From contig SABI01000022.1 in the NCBI GenBank assembly GCA_009929055.1, positions 1 to 18,772 of the forward strand: a DNA stretch of 18,772 nucleotides, in the 5' to 3' direction. Source of the stretch: Spirochaetia bacterium. Lineage in GTDB: Bacteria; Spirochaetota; Spirochaetia; Sphaerochaetales; Sphaerochaetaceae. The position numbers and the translations under genes are program-made. The notes under the pieces are model-generated. The model saw nothing but the letters and a program-made list of their open reading frames with translations. It had not been told where the DNA came from and did not search any database. Below, piece by piece: positions 1 to 7,366 of the stretch. Positions within the stretch are counted from its first letter, which is position 1. Every line of letters starts with the position of its first letter.

Positions 1-4
1 GAAT

Positions 5-187
5 ATGAGTATCTCTGAAAGAATGCACAAAGCATTAAGCTCTTTATATAAAGATGATGTATACCGAGATGAATATAATCAATTTGTACGAGCTATGTCA
101 TATTCAGATACGAATACACAGATTCAATATAAAGATGCCCTAACTTGGTTAGACGAATTAATTCAGATGATTGAGACATATTGTTAG
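5..187 (+). CDS. Short hypothetical protein, possibly only the C-terminal part of a longer gene
   Basis: This frame encodes 60 residues, rich in charged and aromatic residues, with no signal peptide or membrane segment; I do not recognise the family. The C-terminal part (about residues 40-58) reads like an amphipathic helix. Only four bases lie upstream, so no ribosome binding site can be judged and the frame stays open to the window edge. The true start may lie outside. A terminator hairpin follows about 60 nt after the stop, which supports this being the real 3' end of a plus-strand transcript. No function is assigned. Confidence 0.5.
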   Translation: MSISERMHKALSSLYKDDVYRDEYNQFVRAMSYSDTNTQIQYKDALTWLDELIQMIETYC

Positions 188-248
188 CGCCTTCAATATG
201 TATAAAGATAAAGAACTAAAAACTAGTCGTTATAAACATCGCAACAAA

Positions 249-273
249 GGAAAAGCAATGCTTCTCCTTTTTT
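249..273 (+). terminator. Rho-independent terminator, possibly bidirectional
   Basis: A hairpin (GGAaAAGC, loop AAT, GCTTcTCC, with one A-C mismatch) is followed directly by six T residues, a classic intrinsic terminator for the upstream plus-strand gene. Read from the minus strand the same stem is followed by TTTGTT, so it may also end the acyl-CoA synthetase/YhbY/alcohol dehydrogenase transcript arriving from the right. Confidence 0.7.
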
Positions 274-303
274 AGATAGTTCAAAATATGTTTATTTCTA
301 TTT

Positions 304-1485
304 CTACAAAAGTGAGATGAGAATATCGTAGATAGTTGTTTCTGATAATGTAACTGGAGAGTTTCTTTTTGAATTCATTTTAGATAATTTCTTTAGATCT
401 TCTTTAGTGAATCCATACTCTCTTAATGGTTTGAAGTCTGCTTTTTCAACCATCTGTTCAATAAACTCAACAGCTTCTAGAGCATTCTTCTTTCCCCACC
501 CTTTTGCAATTGCGTCCATTTTAACAAGATAGGGAGAATCGATATTCTCTTCTTTTAGTTCATTTTCAACCATAGCCCTATTAATAGGACCCATAAGTTT
601 AGCACAAGCTATTCCATGAGGAATTGAGTGAACTGCTCCCATAGGGCCACTTAACCCATGAACGTAGGTGAGTCCTTTATGTGCTAAGGTAACTCCTGAA
701 ATATAGGAGGCGTAACTTATATCACTACGAGAAGAGATGTCATCAAGGTGTCCATCAAGGAGATGAGTTAAAGCTAATCCACCCTTGTGGATTGCAGGGA
801 GGGCAAGAGAATCAATAAAGAAGTTTTCAGTTGTCGAAACATATCCTTCCATGAGTTGAGTAAGGGCATCAAGGCCACTTGAAGCGGTTACTTCTAAGGG
901 GAGGGTGAGGGTAAATGAAGGGTCTATAATAGCAACATCTGGTACATAGGAGTCATGTCTAAAAGATTTTTTAAATCCCCCTTCTCCAATTTGGGCTACT
1001 ACTCCATTTTTTGTTGCTTCACTACCTGTTCCACTTGTAGTTGGAATAAGTATCAATGGAAGGCGGTAAGAAGGAGCCTCTTTAGTGCCAACCCCTTCTA
1101 AATATGTTTTAATCGATAAATCTTGGTCTTTCCATTTGTGTTGATGAAAGAGCATCACACTCACAGCTTTTGCACTATCGAGGACGCTTCCGCCCCCTAT
1201 TCCAACCACGAGCGATACTCGAGTCTCATAATAGGTTTTCGTAATAGTATCAATAGAGGCTACTGTAGGCTCTCCACTTACTAGAGCACTATGTACTTGA
1301 ACATCCTCTTCTTTGAGGGAGGCTATGAGAGAAAGAACTTCTGGATGATTGGCAATCTTTGTACTCATAAGGAAGAGGAGGTCTCCCCTACTCTTATATG
1401 AGTCTATGTAAGAGGCAAGTTTTTTAAAAGAACCGACACCAAAATCTACTTTATTAACTTGTAACAGGGAAAATTGGTTTACCAT
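304..1485 (-). CDS. Iron-containing (group III) alcohol dehydrogenase family protein
   Basis: This 393-residue protein has the usual length and motifs of Fe-type alcohol dehydrogenases, which reduce aldehydes or ketones with NAD(P)H. The nucleotide-binding GGGSVLDSAK lies at residues 97-106 and PTTSGTGSEAT at 149-158. By alignment in mind with FucO, the metal-ligand positions are D206, Q210, H276 and H290. The second ligand, normally His, is therefore Gln here, and the usual AHP after the third ligand is SGP. This could mean a different metal or a different subgroup; the substrate cannot be predicted. The ATG start follows GGAG with a 6-nt gap, and that site lies in the end of the upstream yhbY-like gene, so translation is probably coupled. 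It is the last gene of a three-gene minus-strand operon. Confidence 0.9.
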   Translation of the reverse strand: MVNQFSLLQVNKVDFGVGSFKKLASYIDSYKSRGDLLFLMSTKIANHPEVLSLIASLKEEDVQVHSALVSGEPTVASIDTITKTYYETRVSLVVGIGGGSVLDSAKAVSVMLFHQHKWKDQDLSIKTYLEGVGTKEAPSYRLPLILIPTTSGTGSEATKNGVVAQIGEGGFKKSFRHDSYVPDVAIIDPSFTLTLPLEVTASSGLDALTQLMEGYVSTTENFFIDSLALPAIHKGGLALTHLLDGHLDDISSRSDISYASYISGVTLAHKGLTYVHGLSGPMGAVHSIPHGIACAKLMGPINRAMVENELKEENIDSPYLVKMDAIAKGWGKKNALEAVEFIEQMVEKADFKPLREYGFTKEDLKKLSKMNSKRNSPVTLSETTIYDILISLL

Positions 1486-1488
1486 ACA

Positions 1489-1794
1489 CTACTCCAAAAC
1501 TGATCGGGGGATAAAAATTACTCGATCCTTTTCATCTTCGTTTCTGCGATAGAAAATAGCAACATGACCTACTGTTGCGACAAGGGTAGCCTTTAGTGCT
1601 AGGGCCATCTTTTCACCAATAGGTCGTGTTTCATCTTTGAAGTTTTGAAAGCGTACTTTTACTAATTCGTGGCTTTTAAGGGACTCATCAAGGGCCTTGA
1701 GTACTCTCTCATCGGCCCCTTGTTTACCCACCATCACACTTATGTTTATATGGTGGGCTATTTTTCTTAAATAATTTCTTGTTGAACTGTTCAT
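1489..1794 (-). CDS. yhbY: YhbY-like CRM-domain RNA-binding protein
   Basis: A 101-residue single-domain protein of the CRS1-YhbY (CRM) family. The conserved features are the loop GKQG (residues 23-26), the helix region ending in HELVKV and the C-terminal GHVAIFYRR strand. In E. coli, YhbY associates with the pre-50S ribosomal subunit and takes part in assembly. Here it sits 12 nt after the acyl-CoA synthetase and 3 nt before the alcohol dehydrogenase, so it is the middle gene of an operon whose other members are metabolic. The Shine-Dalgarno is weak (a TAAG stretch), so coupling to the upstream stop is likely. Family assignment is secure; function in this organism is by homology. Confidence 0.9.
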   Translation of the reverse strand: MNSSTRNYLRKIAHHINISVMVGKQGADERVLKALDESLKSHELVKVRFQNFKDETRPIGEKMALALKATLVATVGHVAIFYRRNEDEKDRVIFIPRSVLE

Positions 1795-1806
1795 ATACTT
1801 ACTATA

Positions 1807-3558
1807 TTACAGATTCTCATACACCTTAGCAACTATATGGCGCTTAATCTTTTTGGTACTTGTCATCTCAAGTGGTTCTTTTGCAATAGTTAAGCGGGTA
1901 ATTCTCTTATAAGGAAGAAGTTCTTTGTTCACTTCATCTACTACTTGTTGCATATGAGAAAGAACTGCTGCCTCTTTTTTAGAAGCATCACTATGCTCTT
2001 TTGCGACTCCTTCAAGATATTTCTCAGCTGGATAAATAACAACTCTTATCCCTTCTGATTTATTTTTCTTATCTGTAATGTAGCCCATGACACAGAGTTG
2101 TTCAATTTCATCATAGAGTTGGAATACATCTTCAATCTCTTCAGGGAATACGTTTTTGCCCCCGTCTGTAACGATTAATGATTTCTTTCTTCCAGTCAGG
2201 TAGACGTAATTGTTGGCATCAATATACCCAGCGTCTCCTGTTCTAAGCCATCCATCTTTTGACAACACTTCATCTGTTGCTTCTTGGTTCTTATAATACC
2301 CCTGCATTACCATTGGTCCTTTTACAAGAATTTCTCCAATATTACGTGAGTCTGGCTCAAGTATTTTCATCTCTGTCCTTGGAAGAATCTTTCCAACAGA
2401 TGTTTCCATGTAGGCATAAACTGGGTTAAGGGTAATAATTGGGCTTGTTTCAGTAAGGCCATACCCTTGGACAAAGTCAATTCCAAGTTGGTTAAAAAGT
2501 TTAAATGTTGAGGAAGGAAGAGGGCCTCCACCGCTAATACAGATACGAATATTATCCATAGAGAGTTTTGCTAAAATCCCTTTGAACATTTTATGTCCTG
2601 GGTTTACTTTAAATACTTTCTTAATTACACCACTAATGCTCATTAAGAAACGAATGAGACCATAGACCACAATTCCTTTCTCTCTAATCCCATTAAGAAG
2701 TCCTCTAAGCATCTTATTAAAGAGCATAGGAACTGCTAAGAACATCGTAACTTTCCCCATTTTCAGTTCTTTGAGGATTTGACTTACTATGAGTTTCTTT
2801 CCAAAAACAATTTCAGCTCCAACAGAGATAGCTTCAATAAATACTGCAAGCATCGTGTAGGAGTGGTGAATGGGAAGAAGGGCATAAAAGACATCGGTGG
2901 GGTACAATGTCATATGTGCTTGAGCAAGGTAGCAGTCACTTACTAAGTTAGAGTGACTAAGCATAACTCCCTTAGGATTTCCTGTTGTACCACTGGTATA
3001 AAGAATTGCGGCAATATCTGTTTCACTCGATTTATCGAGTTTTACTTTTTTTGTAGCTTTTTTATTAAAGATATAATTTTCTTGATCTATTGGTTCAAGA
3101 GAAATTTTTTCAACAATACCTAAAGTATTCTTTTTATCAATCTTTTCCATTCTCTCTTTATCGATAAAAAGTCTTGTAGCAGAGGAGTGTTTGATGAGGT
3201 GTTCAATTTCTTTATCACTTAATTGGTAATCAATAGGGACAACAGTTGCACCTGTGTAAAGAATTGCTAAATAGGCAACTGCCCACTCAGGGCTATTTTT
3301 CCCTGTTACAGCGACATTATCACCACTCTTTACCCCTTGTTCACCTAAATAAGAAGCTACTTGGATTACTTTATCATGTACTTCCTTATAGGTAAGAGAT
3401 AATTCTGTTGGAGCGAATGCGGTAAAACATTTGTTGTTAGGATAACGCTCAACTGTAATGTTGAACATTTCAACAAGTGTTGGCCACTCTCCCTCAAAAA
3501 AAGTTCCCTTATATTGAGATAAAAAATCCCAAGGATTTACATTGTCTTTCTTCGCCAT
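1807..3558 (-). CDS. Long-chain acyl-CoA synthetase / AMP-binding enzyme
   Basis: 583 residues from the ATG at 3558, chosen over an upstream in-frame ATG at 3591 because AAGGAG stands 6-8 nt before it. ANL-superfamily adenylation motifs are all present in order: the phosphate-binding YTSGTTGNPKG (187-197), GYGLTET (365-371), the TGD aspartate (442), the hinge GRKK (456-459) and the C-terminal TKKIKR (568-573), which carries the catalytic lysine. The domain layout fits fatty acyl-CoA synthetases (ATP plus fatty acid to acyl-AMP to acyl-CoA), as used by organisms that take up host or environmental fatty acids. Chain length is not predictable. It is the first gene of the operon with yhbY and the alcohol dehydrogenase. 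A FadL-like porin elsewhere in the window would fit fatty-acid uptake, but the two loci are far apart. Confidence 0.92.
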   Translation of the reverse strand: MAKKDNVNPWDFLSQYKGTFFEGEWPTLVEMFNITVERYPNNKCFTAFAPTELSLTYKEVHDKVIQVASYLGEQGVKSGDNVAVTGKNSPEWAVAYLAILYTGATVVPIDYQLSDKEIEHLIKHSSATRLFIDKERMEKIDKKNTLGIVEKISLEPIDQENYIFNKKATKKVKLDKSSETDIAAILYTSGTTGNPKGVMLSHSNLVSDCYLAQAHMTLYPTDVFYALLPIHHSYTMLAVFIEAISVGAEIVFGKKLIVSQILKELKMGKVTMFLAVPMLFNKMLRGLLNGIREKGIVVYGLIRFLMSISGVIKKVFKVNPGHKMFKGILAKLSMDNIRICISGGGPLPSSTFKLFNQLGIDFVQGYGLTETSPIITLNPVYAYMETSVGKILPRTEMKILEPDSRNIGEILVKGPMVMQGYYKNQEATDEVLSKDGWLRTGDAGYIDANNYVYLTGRKKSLIVTDGGKNVFPEEIEDVFQLYDEIEQLCVMGYITDKKNKSEGIRVVIYPAEKYLEGVAKEHSDASKKEAAVLSHMQQVVDEVNKELLPYKRITRLTIAKEPLEMTSTKKIKRHIVAKVYENL

Positions 3559-3623
3559 ACTACTCTCCTTACCTTCACTATTAACGTTCAATCTTTTAGA
3601 AAGGGAGAAATCCCCTTATATTG

Positions 3624-3652
3624 ACTATAAGACCTTATAAGAGAAAACTCAA
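3624..3652 (-). promoter_or_regulatory. Sigma-70-type promoter for the acyl-CoA synthetase operon
   Basis: On the minus strand TTGAGT (3647-3652) and TATAGT (3624-3629) are separated by exactly 17 nt. The -10 matches the consensus at five of six positions and the -35 at four. This places the RNA start near 3617, about 59 nt upstream of the chosen ATG. Confidence 0.55.
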
Positions 3653-3666
3653 GCGGAATAACACCA

Positions 3667-3690
3667 TGTCAAAACTTGTCAAAGTGTCAA
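3667..3690 (-). promoter_or_regulatory. Cluster of three TTGACA hexamers upstream of the operon promoter
   Basis: Three identical TTGACA hexamers on the minus strand (3685-3690, 3677-3682, 3667-3672) repeat at 8- and 10-nt steps. None has a good -10 at 16-18 nt, so they are poor promoters themselves. Their position just upstream of the -35 at 3647-3652 fits a regulator binding site shared with the divergent PHP gene. The role is inferred; chance in AT-rich DNA is possible. Confidence 0.3.
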
Positions 3691-3813
3691 ATAATTATAG
3701 CCATAGCTGTTTATTATATACGGCTCTCAGGAAAGCTCTCCCTTTATCCCTATCCGATTATCTCCATTTTCCTTATATTCATGGGTAATGTCCCTTATTA
3801 AGGATGGAATATA

Positions 3814-4506
3814 GTGTATAAAATAGAGACGCACCTCCACACAATCGTTTCAAGTAGTTGTGGGAAGTTAACACCAGAAGAAATTCTTCTTGGATATAAG
3901 AAGGGAGGCTATAAGGGCCTCGTGGTTACAGACCATTTAAACAGAAGTGCAGCTAGACACTTAAAAGTTGACCTTAGTGATAAGAAAGAGGCTTATAAGG
4001 CCTTCTTTCAAGGGTTTTTAGAACTAGAGAAGATCTCCCGTGATGAAGAAATTACCACCTATCTAGGTGCGGAGCTCCGCTTTGATGACAATCAAAATGA
4101 TTTTCTTATATATGGTTTTACCCCTGATTTATTTTATGACTTAGATACTATTTTTAAAGAAGGATTAGCTAAATTTTATCCAAAAGCTAAAGCTCATGGT
4201 GCTATTATCATTCAAGCTCACCCCTTTAGAAATGGATGTTTTCTTGCAGAAAGTGAATTTCTTGATGGTATTGAAGCATTCAATCTCAACATTCGTCACG
4301 AAAATAATAATGCAGATGCCTATAAAGCTGCAAAAAAACATCACTTGTCGATGATTAGTGGCTCAGACTGCCATAGAAGTAATAATATGGCCCTAGGGGG
4401 TATTATTACAGACATTCTCCCAAAAGACTCAAGTGAACTCACACATATGATAAAAAGAAAAAAATATCTGAACTTCACTACCCCTGTTGAATACCTAGAT
4501 TTTTAA
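3814..4506 (+). CDS. PHP-domain metal-dependent phosphoesterase
   Basis: 230 residues with the PHP-domain metal-binding set: HLH at residues 7-9, TDH at 39-41, E87, H136 in QAHPF, and SGSDCH at 182-187. PHP proteins use two or three divalent metals to hydrolyse phosphoesters; free-standing members include histidinol phosphatases, nucleotide phosphatases and oligoribonucleases. Nothing here picks out the substrate, and the protein lacks histidine-pathway neighbours. The start is GTG, supported by AGGATGG 6 nt upstream. It is the first gene of a plus-strand operon: folC begins 23 nt after its stop. Cytosolic, with no signal peptide. Confidence 0.88.
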   Translation: MYKIETHLHTIVSSSCGKLTPEEILLGYKKGGYKGLVVTDHLNRSAARHLKVDLSDKKEAYKAFFQGFLELEKISRDEEITTYLGAELRFDDNQNDFLIYGFTPDLFYDLDTIFKEGLAKFYPKAKAHGAIIIQAHPFRNGCFLAESEFLDGIEAFNLNIRHENNNADAYKAAKKHHLSMISGSDCHRSNNMALGGIITDILPKDSSELTHMIKRKKYLNFTTPVEYLDF

Positions 4507-4529
4507 TGAGTTGAGAATAGGATAAAATA

Positions 4530-5936
4530 TTGACCAAAAACACCCCCTATACTACAGTAGCCACTATGAGTTATACCACATTTGAAGAGTTCTGTGAAAA
4601 AGCTGATTCATTAACTAATTTAGAAAAACGAACTGACAATTATAGTGTTCGAGAATATCGTTTAGATAGGATGAAAGCACTATTACTCCATATAGGAAAT
4701 CCCCAAGAGAAGTATAAGAGTATCCACATTGCAGGCTCTAAAGGAAAAGGATCTACTGCAATCTTTATAGCCAATGCTCTAAAGGCAATTGGGATAAAAA
4801 CAGCCCTTTATATGTCCCCACATCTTATAGATTACAGAGAGAGATTTACTCTAAGTGGCTCTTTTATAGAAGATTCCATTCTCGTAGAAGCAGCAAATAT
4901 CTTTACTTCAAAGATACAAGACTTCTCTTTTAGTGATGATATTGGCCCTAGTCATCCCACTACTTTTGAAATCTATACAGCGTATGCTTTTTTTCTCTTC
5001 TCCTACATCAACTGTGAGATGGCAGTAATTGAAACAGGCTTAGGTGGTCGCCTTGATGCTACAAACATCATCACCCCAATTCTATCCATTATTACCCCGA
5101 TAGAACTTGAACATACTGCAATACTAGGCAACACTTTAGAAAAAATAGCAGTAGAGAAATCTAAGATTATTAAGCAAACTATTCCTGTGTGTATTTCACG
5201 GCAAACAAGTGTCGTTCGGCAGGTATTAGAGAAAGAAGCCCAAGAGAAAGCTTCACGCCTCTATGACTTAATGGGGGAAGTTGAATCGATTTCTGCGAAA
5301 ACTACCCAAGAAAGAGAAATTGTTGATATCAGTTGGGTGAATGGAAAAGCAACTCATCTTAAGCTTCGTATGAGGGGTGAAGTGAGCGGTGAAAATAGTG
5401 CCCTTGCCCTTCTTGCCCTAAAAGTAGCAGGGCTCTATAAAGAGGGGATATCAGAAAAGGCCCTTGAAGAGACGACCCTTGTAGGGAGGATGCAACTCAT
5501 CAACACCACTCCCCCTATTATCATAGATGGGGCACATACGAGTGAAAGCTTAAGGCACCTCCTTAATTCAATTAATCAACTCTACAAAGAAGAGGAGAAA
5601 GTTGTCATATTTGGAGCCCTTGAAGATAAGGATCACATTCATATGATTCGTCTTTTATTACCAGTTTTTTCGCACATCATCATAAGTCGACCAGGTACTT
5701 TTAAAAAAAGTAATGTTGAAGATCTTTATAATTTATTCAGAAAAGAGATAGAGCATGAAAAATCTGACACTTCTCTCTACCTTGAAAAAGAGGCACCTCG
5801 TGCCCTTAATCTTGCCCTTAATCTCTCTAAAGGAGTTAACCCTATTATCGTGACAGGGTCTTTCTATCTTGCAGGAGATATACTCACCTCTTATAATGAG
5901 ATGAATGAAGAACAACAGGAGATAGTGTGCCCCTAA
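4530..5936 (+). CDS. folC: Folylpolyglutamate synthase / dihydrofolate synthase
   Basis: 468 residues, Mur-ligase superfamily. The ATP-binding loop GSKGKGS is at 69-75, the metal/ATP motif ETGLGGRLDATN at 168-179, the PIELEHT stretch at 190-196 and IIDGAH near 333-338 in the C-terminal ligase domain. FolC adds L-glutamate to dihydropteroate and/or to reduced folates with ATP. No folP or folB lies nearby, so whether it does both steps is open. The start is TTG at 4530, supported by AGGA 7 nt upstream. An in-frame ATG at 4566 (residue 13) has no clear ribosome binding site but is possible. The last 10 nt overlap the next gene, indicating translational coupling. Confidence 0.92.
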   Translation: MTKNTPYTTVATMSYTTFEEFCEKADSLTNLEKRTDNYSVREYRLDRMKALLLHIGNPQEKYKSIHIAGSKGKGSTAIFIANALKAIGIKTALYMSPHLIDYRERFTLSGSFIEDSILVEAANIFTSKIQDFSFSDDIGPSHPTTFEIYTAYAFFLFSYINCEMAVIETGLGGRLDATNIITPILSIITPIELEHTAILGNTLEKIAVEKSKIIKQTIPVCISRQTSVVRQVLEKEAQEKASRLYDLMGEVESISAKTTQEREIVDISWVNGKATHLKLRMRGEVSGENSALALLALKVAGLYKEGISEKALEETTLVGRMQLINTTPPIIIDGAHTSESLRHLLNSINQLYKEEEKVVIFGALEDKDHIHMIRLLLPVFSHIIISRPGTFKKSNVEDLYNLFRKEIEHEKSDTSLYLEKEAPRALNLALNLSKGVNPIIVTGSFYLAGDILTSYNEMNEEQQEIVCP

Positions 5937-7366
5937 ACTATAAAGAGATTGAACTTTTATTATCTGAATTACCTTTACAAAACAGTCGTATCCAAAAAGT
6001 GTATCAATTAGAAATACACACCCTTATATTTGAAATGCACCACCAAGAGGAACACTTTTGGCAACTCTATGTAGAACTTGGTACTGACCAAGCTCGCTTT
6101 CACAGAATTAATGGCTCTCGTTATGTCCACCCAACGATGAAAAAGGGGACCAAACAACGATTCAATCAATACCTATCTTCTCATATAGAGGGAATGATTA
6201 TTGAAAAAGTTGAGCAAGTTGAAGAAGATCGTCTTTTCACCCTCTTTTTAAAAGGAAGTGAAGAAACATTACTTCTTCACTTTAGGTTCTATAGTGCTTC
6301 AAAAAGTAATGTTATTGTTACCTCAACTGATTATGTAATACAGGACTTGATGTATAGGCGCCCTAAAAATCATGAAACTTCAGGAGAAACCCTTGTTATA
6401 GAGGAAAAAAGAGAATCTACTACATCTTTTAGGGTGAGAGAGTATGATAAAACAACAACCTTCAATGAATATATTGAATCCCTCTTTATGGGGGAGAGGA
6501 AAGGGGAAAAAGAACAACTTCTTGACTCCCTTGCAGCTCATTATGAAAAACTCCTTGCTTCCTTGTTAACAGAGAAAGATCAACTGAAAAGAACATTAAA
6601 GTCTTCGAGAGATTATTCTATCTATAAAAATATTGCCGAGCTCCTTAGTAGTAATGGACACCTTATCCATAAGGGGATGGATTCTATTACCCTGTTAGAC
6701 GGAGAAAACAGCACACAAATTCCCCTTAACCCCCTCATTAGTAGTGGAGAGAATATTACTCACTATTATGATAAATACCATAAAGAAAAACATAAAATGG
6801 AATACATAGAGGAATCTATTATTTCAATTGATAAAAAGATTTCACTTATTGAAGAGAAAAGAGAGACTCTGTTGGACTCATCTCAGATCTCTTTAACAGA
6901 GATAAGAAAAATGCACTCTGCATTGAATACGAGCTCTCTTAAGAGTGGGTCAAAATATTCCTCCTTTTCAGGTTTATATTTTAATAATGGTAAGTATGAT
7001 ATCTTAGTTGGAAGAAACGCAGATGAGAATGAAGAGTTGCTAAAGAAGATAGCTAAAGGAAATGATTATTGGATGCACACTCGTGATGTTGCCGGAGGGT
7101 ATGTCATCATCAAGTATATAAAGAATAAACAAGTCGATTTAGAGACTATTTTAGATGCTGGAAACTTAGCGATTCTTTTTTCTAAGGCAAAGACACACAG
7201 CAAAGCTGACCTCTATTTTACCCAAGTAAAGTATCTTAAAAAGGTTAAGGGTGGAAAAAAAGGACTCGTTCTCCCTACGAATGAGAAAAATTATACTATC
7301 TCGCGTGATGAAGAAAGAATCACAAACTTGTATGAGAAGCAAACCCACCTAGGAGAAATTCAATGA
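5927..7366 (+). CDS. rqcH: NFACT-family protein, RqcH/FbpA-like ribosome quality-control factor
   Basis: 479 residues with the order typical of NFACT proteins. An N-terminal NFACT-N domain carries the D101-R102 pair that corresponds to the invariant DR of RqcH. Coiled coils lie near 195-225 and 270-315, flanking an IPLNPLIS...ENITHYYDKYHKEK segment. A C-terminal NFACT-R domain contains YWMHTRDVAGGYVII. RqcH binds tRNA and stalled 50S subunits and adds alanine tails to trapped nascent chains; some relatives were described as fibronectin-binding proteins. This copy is shorter than the roughly 570 residues usual in Firmicutes. The ELMGRHSN-like segment is reduced to FYSASKSN. Start is GTG with AGGAG 5 nt upstream, overlapping folC. 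The stop overlaps the ATG of the next gene (ATGA). Confidence 0.82.
   Translation: MPLNYKEIELLLSELPLQNSRIQKVYQLEIHTLIFEMHHQEEHFWQLYVELGTDQARFHRINGSRYVHPTMKKGTKQRFNQYLSSHIEGMIIEKVEQVEEDRLFTLFLKGSEETLLLHFRFYSASKSNVIVTSTDYVIQDLMYRRPKNHETSGETLVIEEKRESTTSFRVREYDKTTTFNEYIESLFMGERKGEKEQLLDSLAAHYEKLLASLLTEKDQLKRTLKSSRDYSIYKNIAELLSSNGHLIHKGMDSITLLDGENSTQIPLNPLISSGENITHYYDKYHKEKHKMEYIEESIISIDKKISLIEEKRETLLDSSQISLTEIRKMHSALNTSSLKSGSKYSSFSGLYFNNGKYDILVGRNADENEELLKKIAKGNDYWMHTRDVAGGYVIIKYIKNKQVDLETILDAGNLAILFSKAKTHSKADLYFTQVKYLKKVKGGKKGLVLPTNEKNYTISRDEERITNLYEKQTHLGEIQ

Noticed and set aside
3601..3617. Possible hairpin AAGGGA/TCCCCTT near the acyl-CoA synthetase promoter
   Set aside because: Only a short imperfect stem with no T-tract; too weak for a terminator or riboswitch.
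5808..5832. Tandem CCCTTAATCTTG-like repeat at the 3' end of folC
   Set aside because: It encodes ALNLALNL in the helix of the ligase domain; two copies only, explained by the protein.
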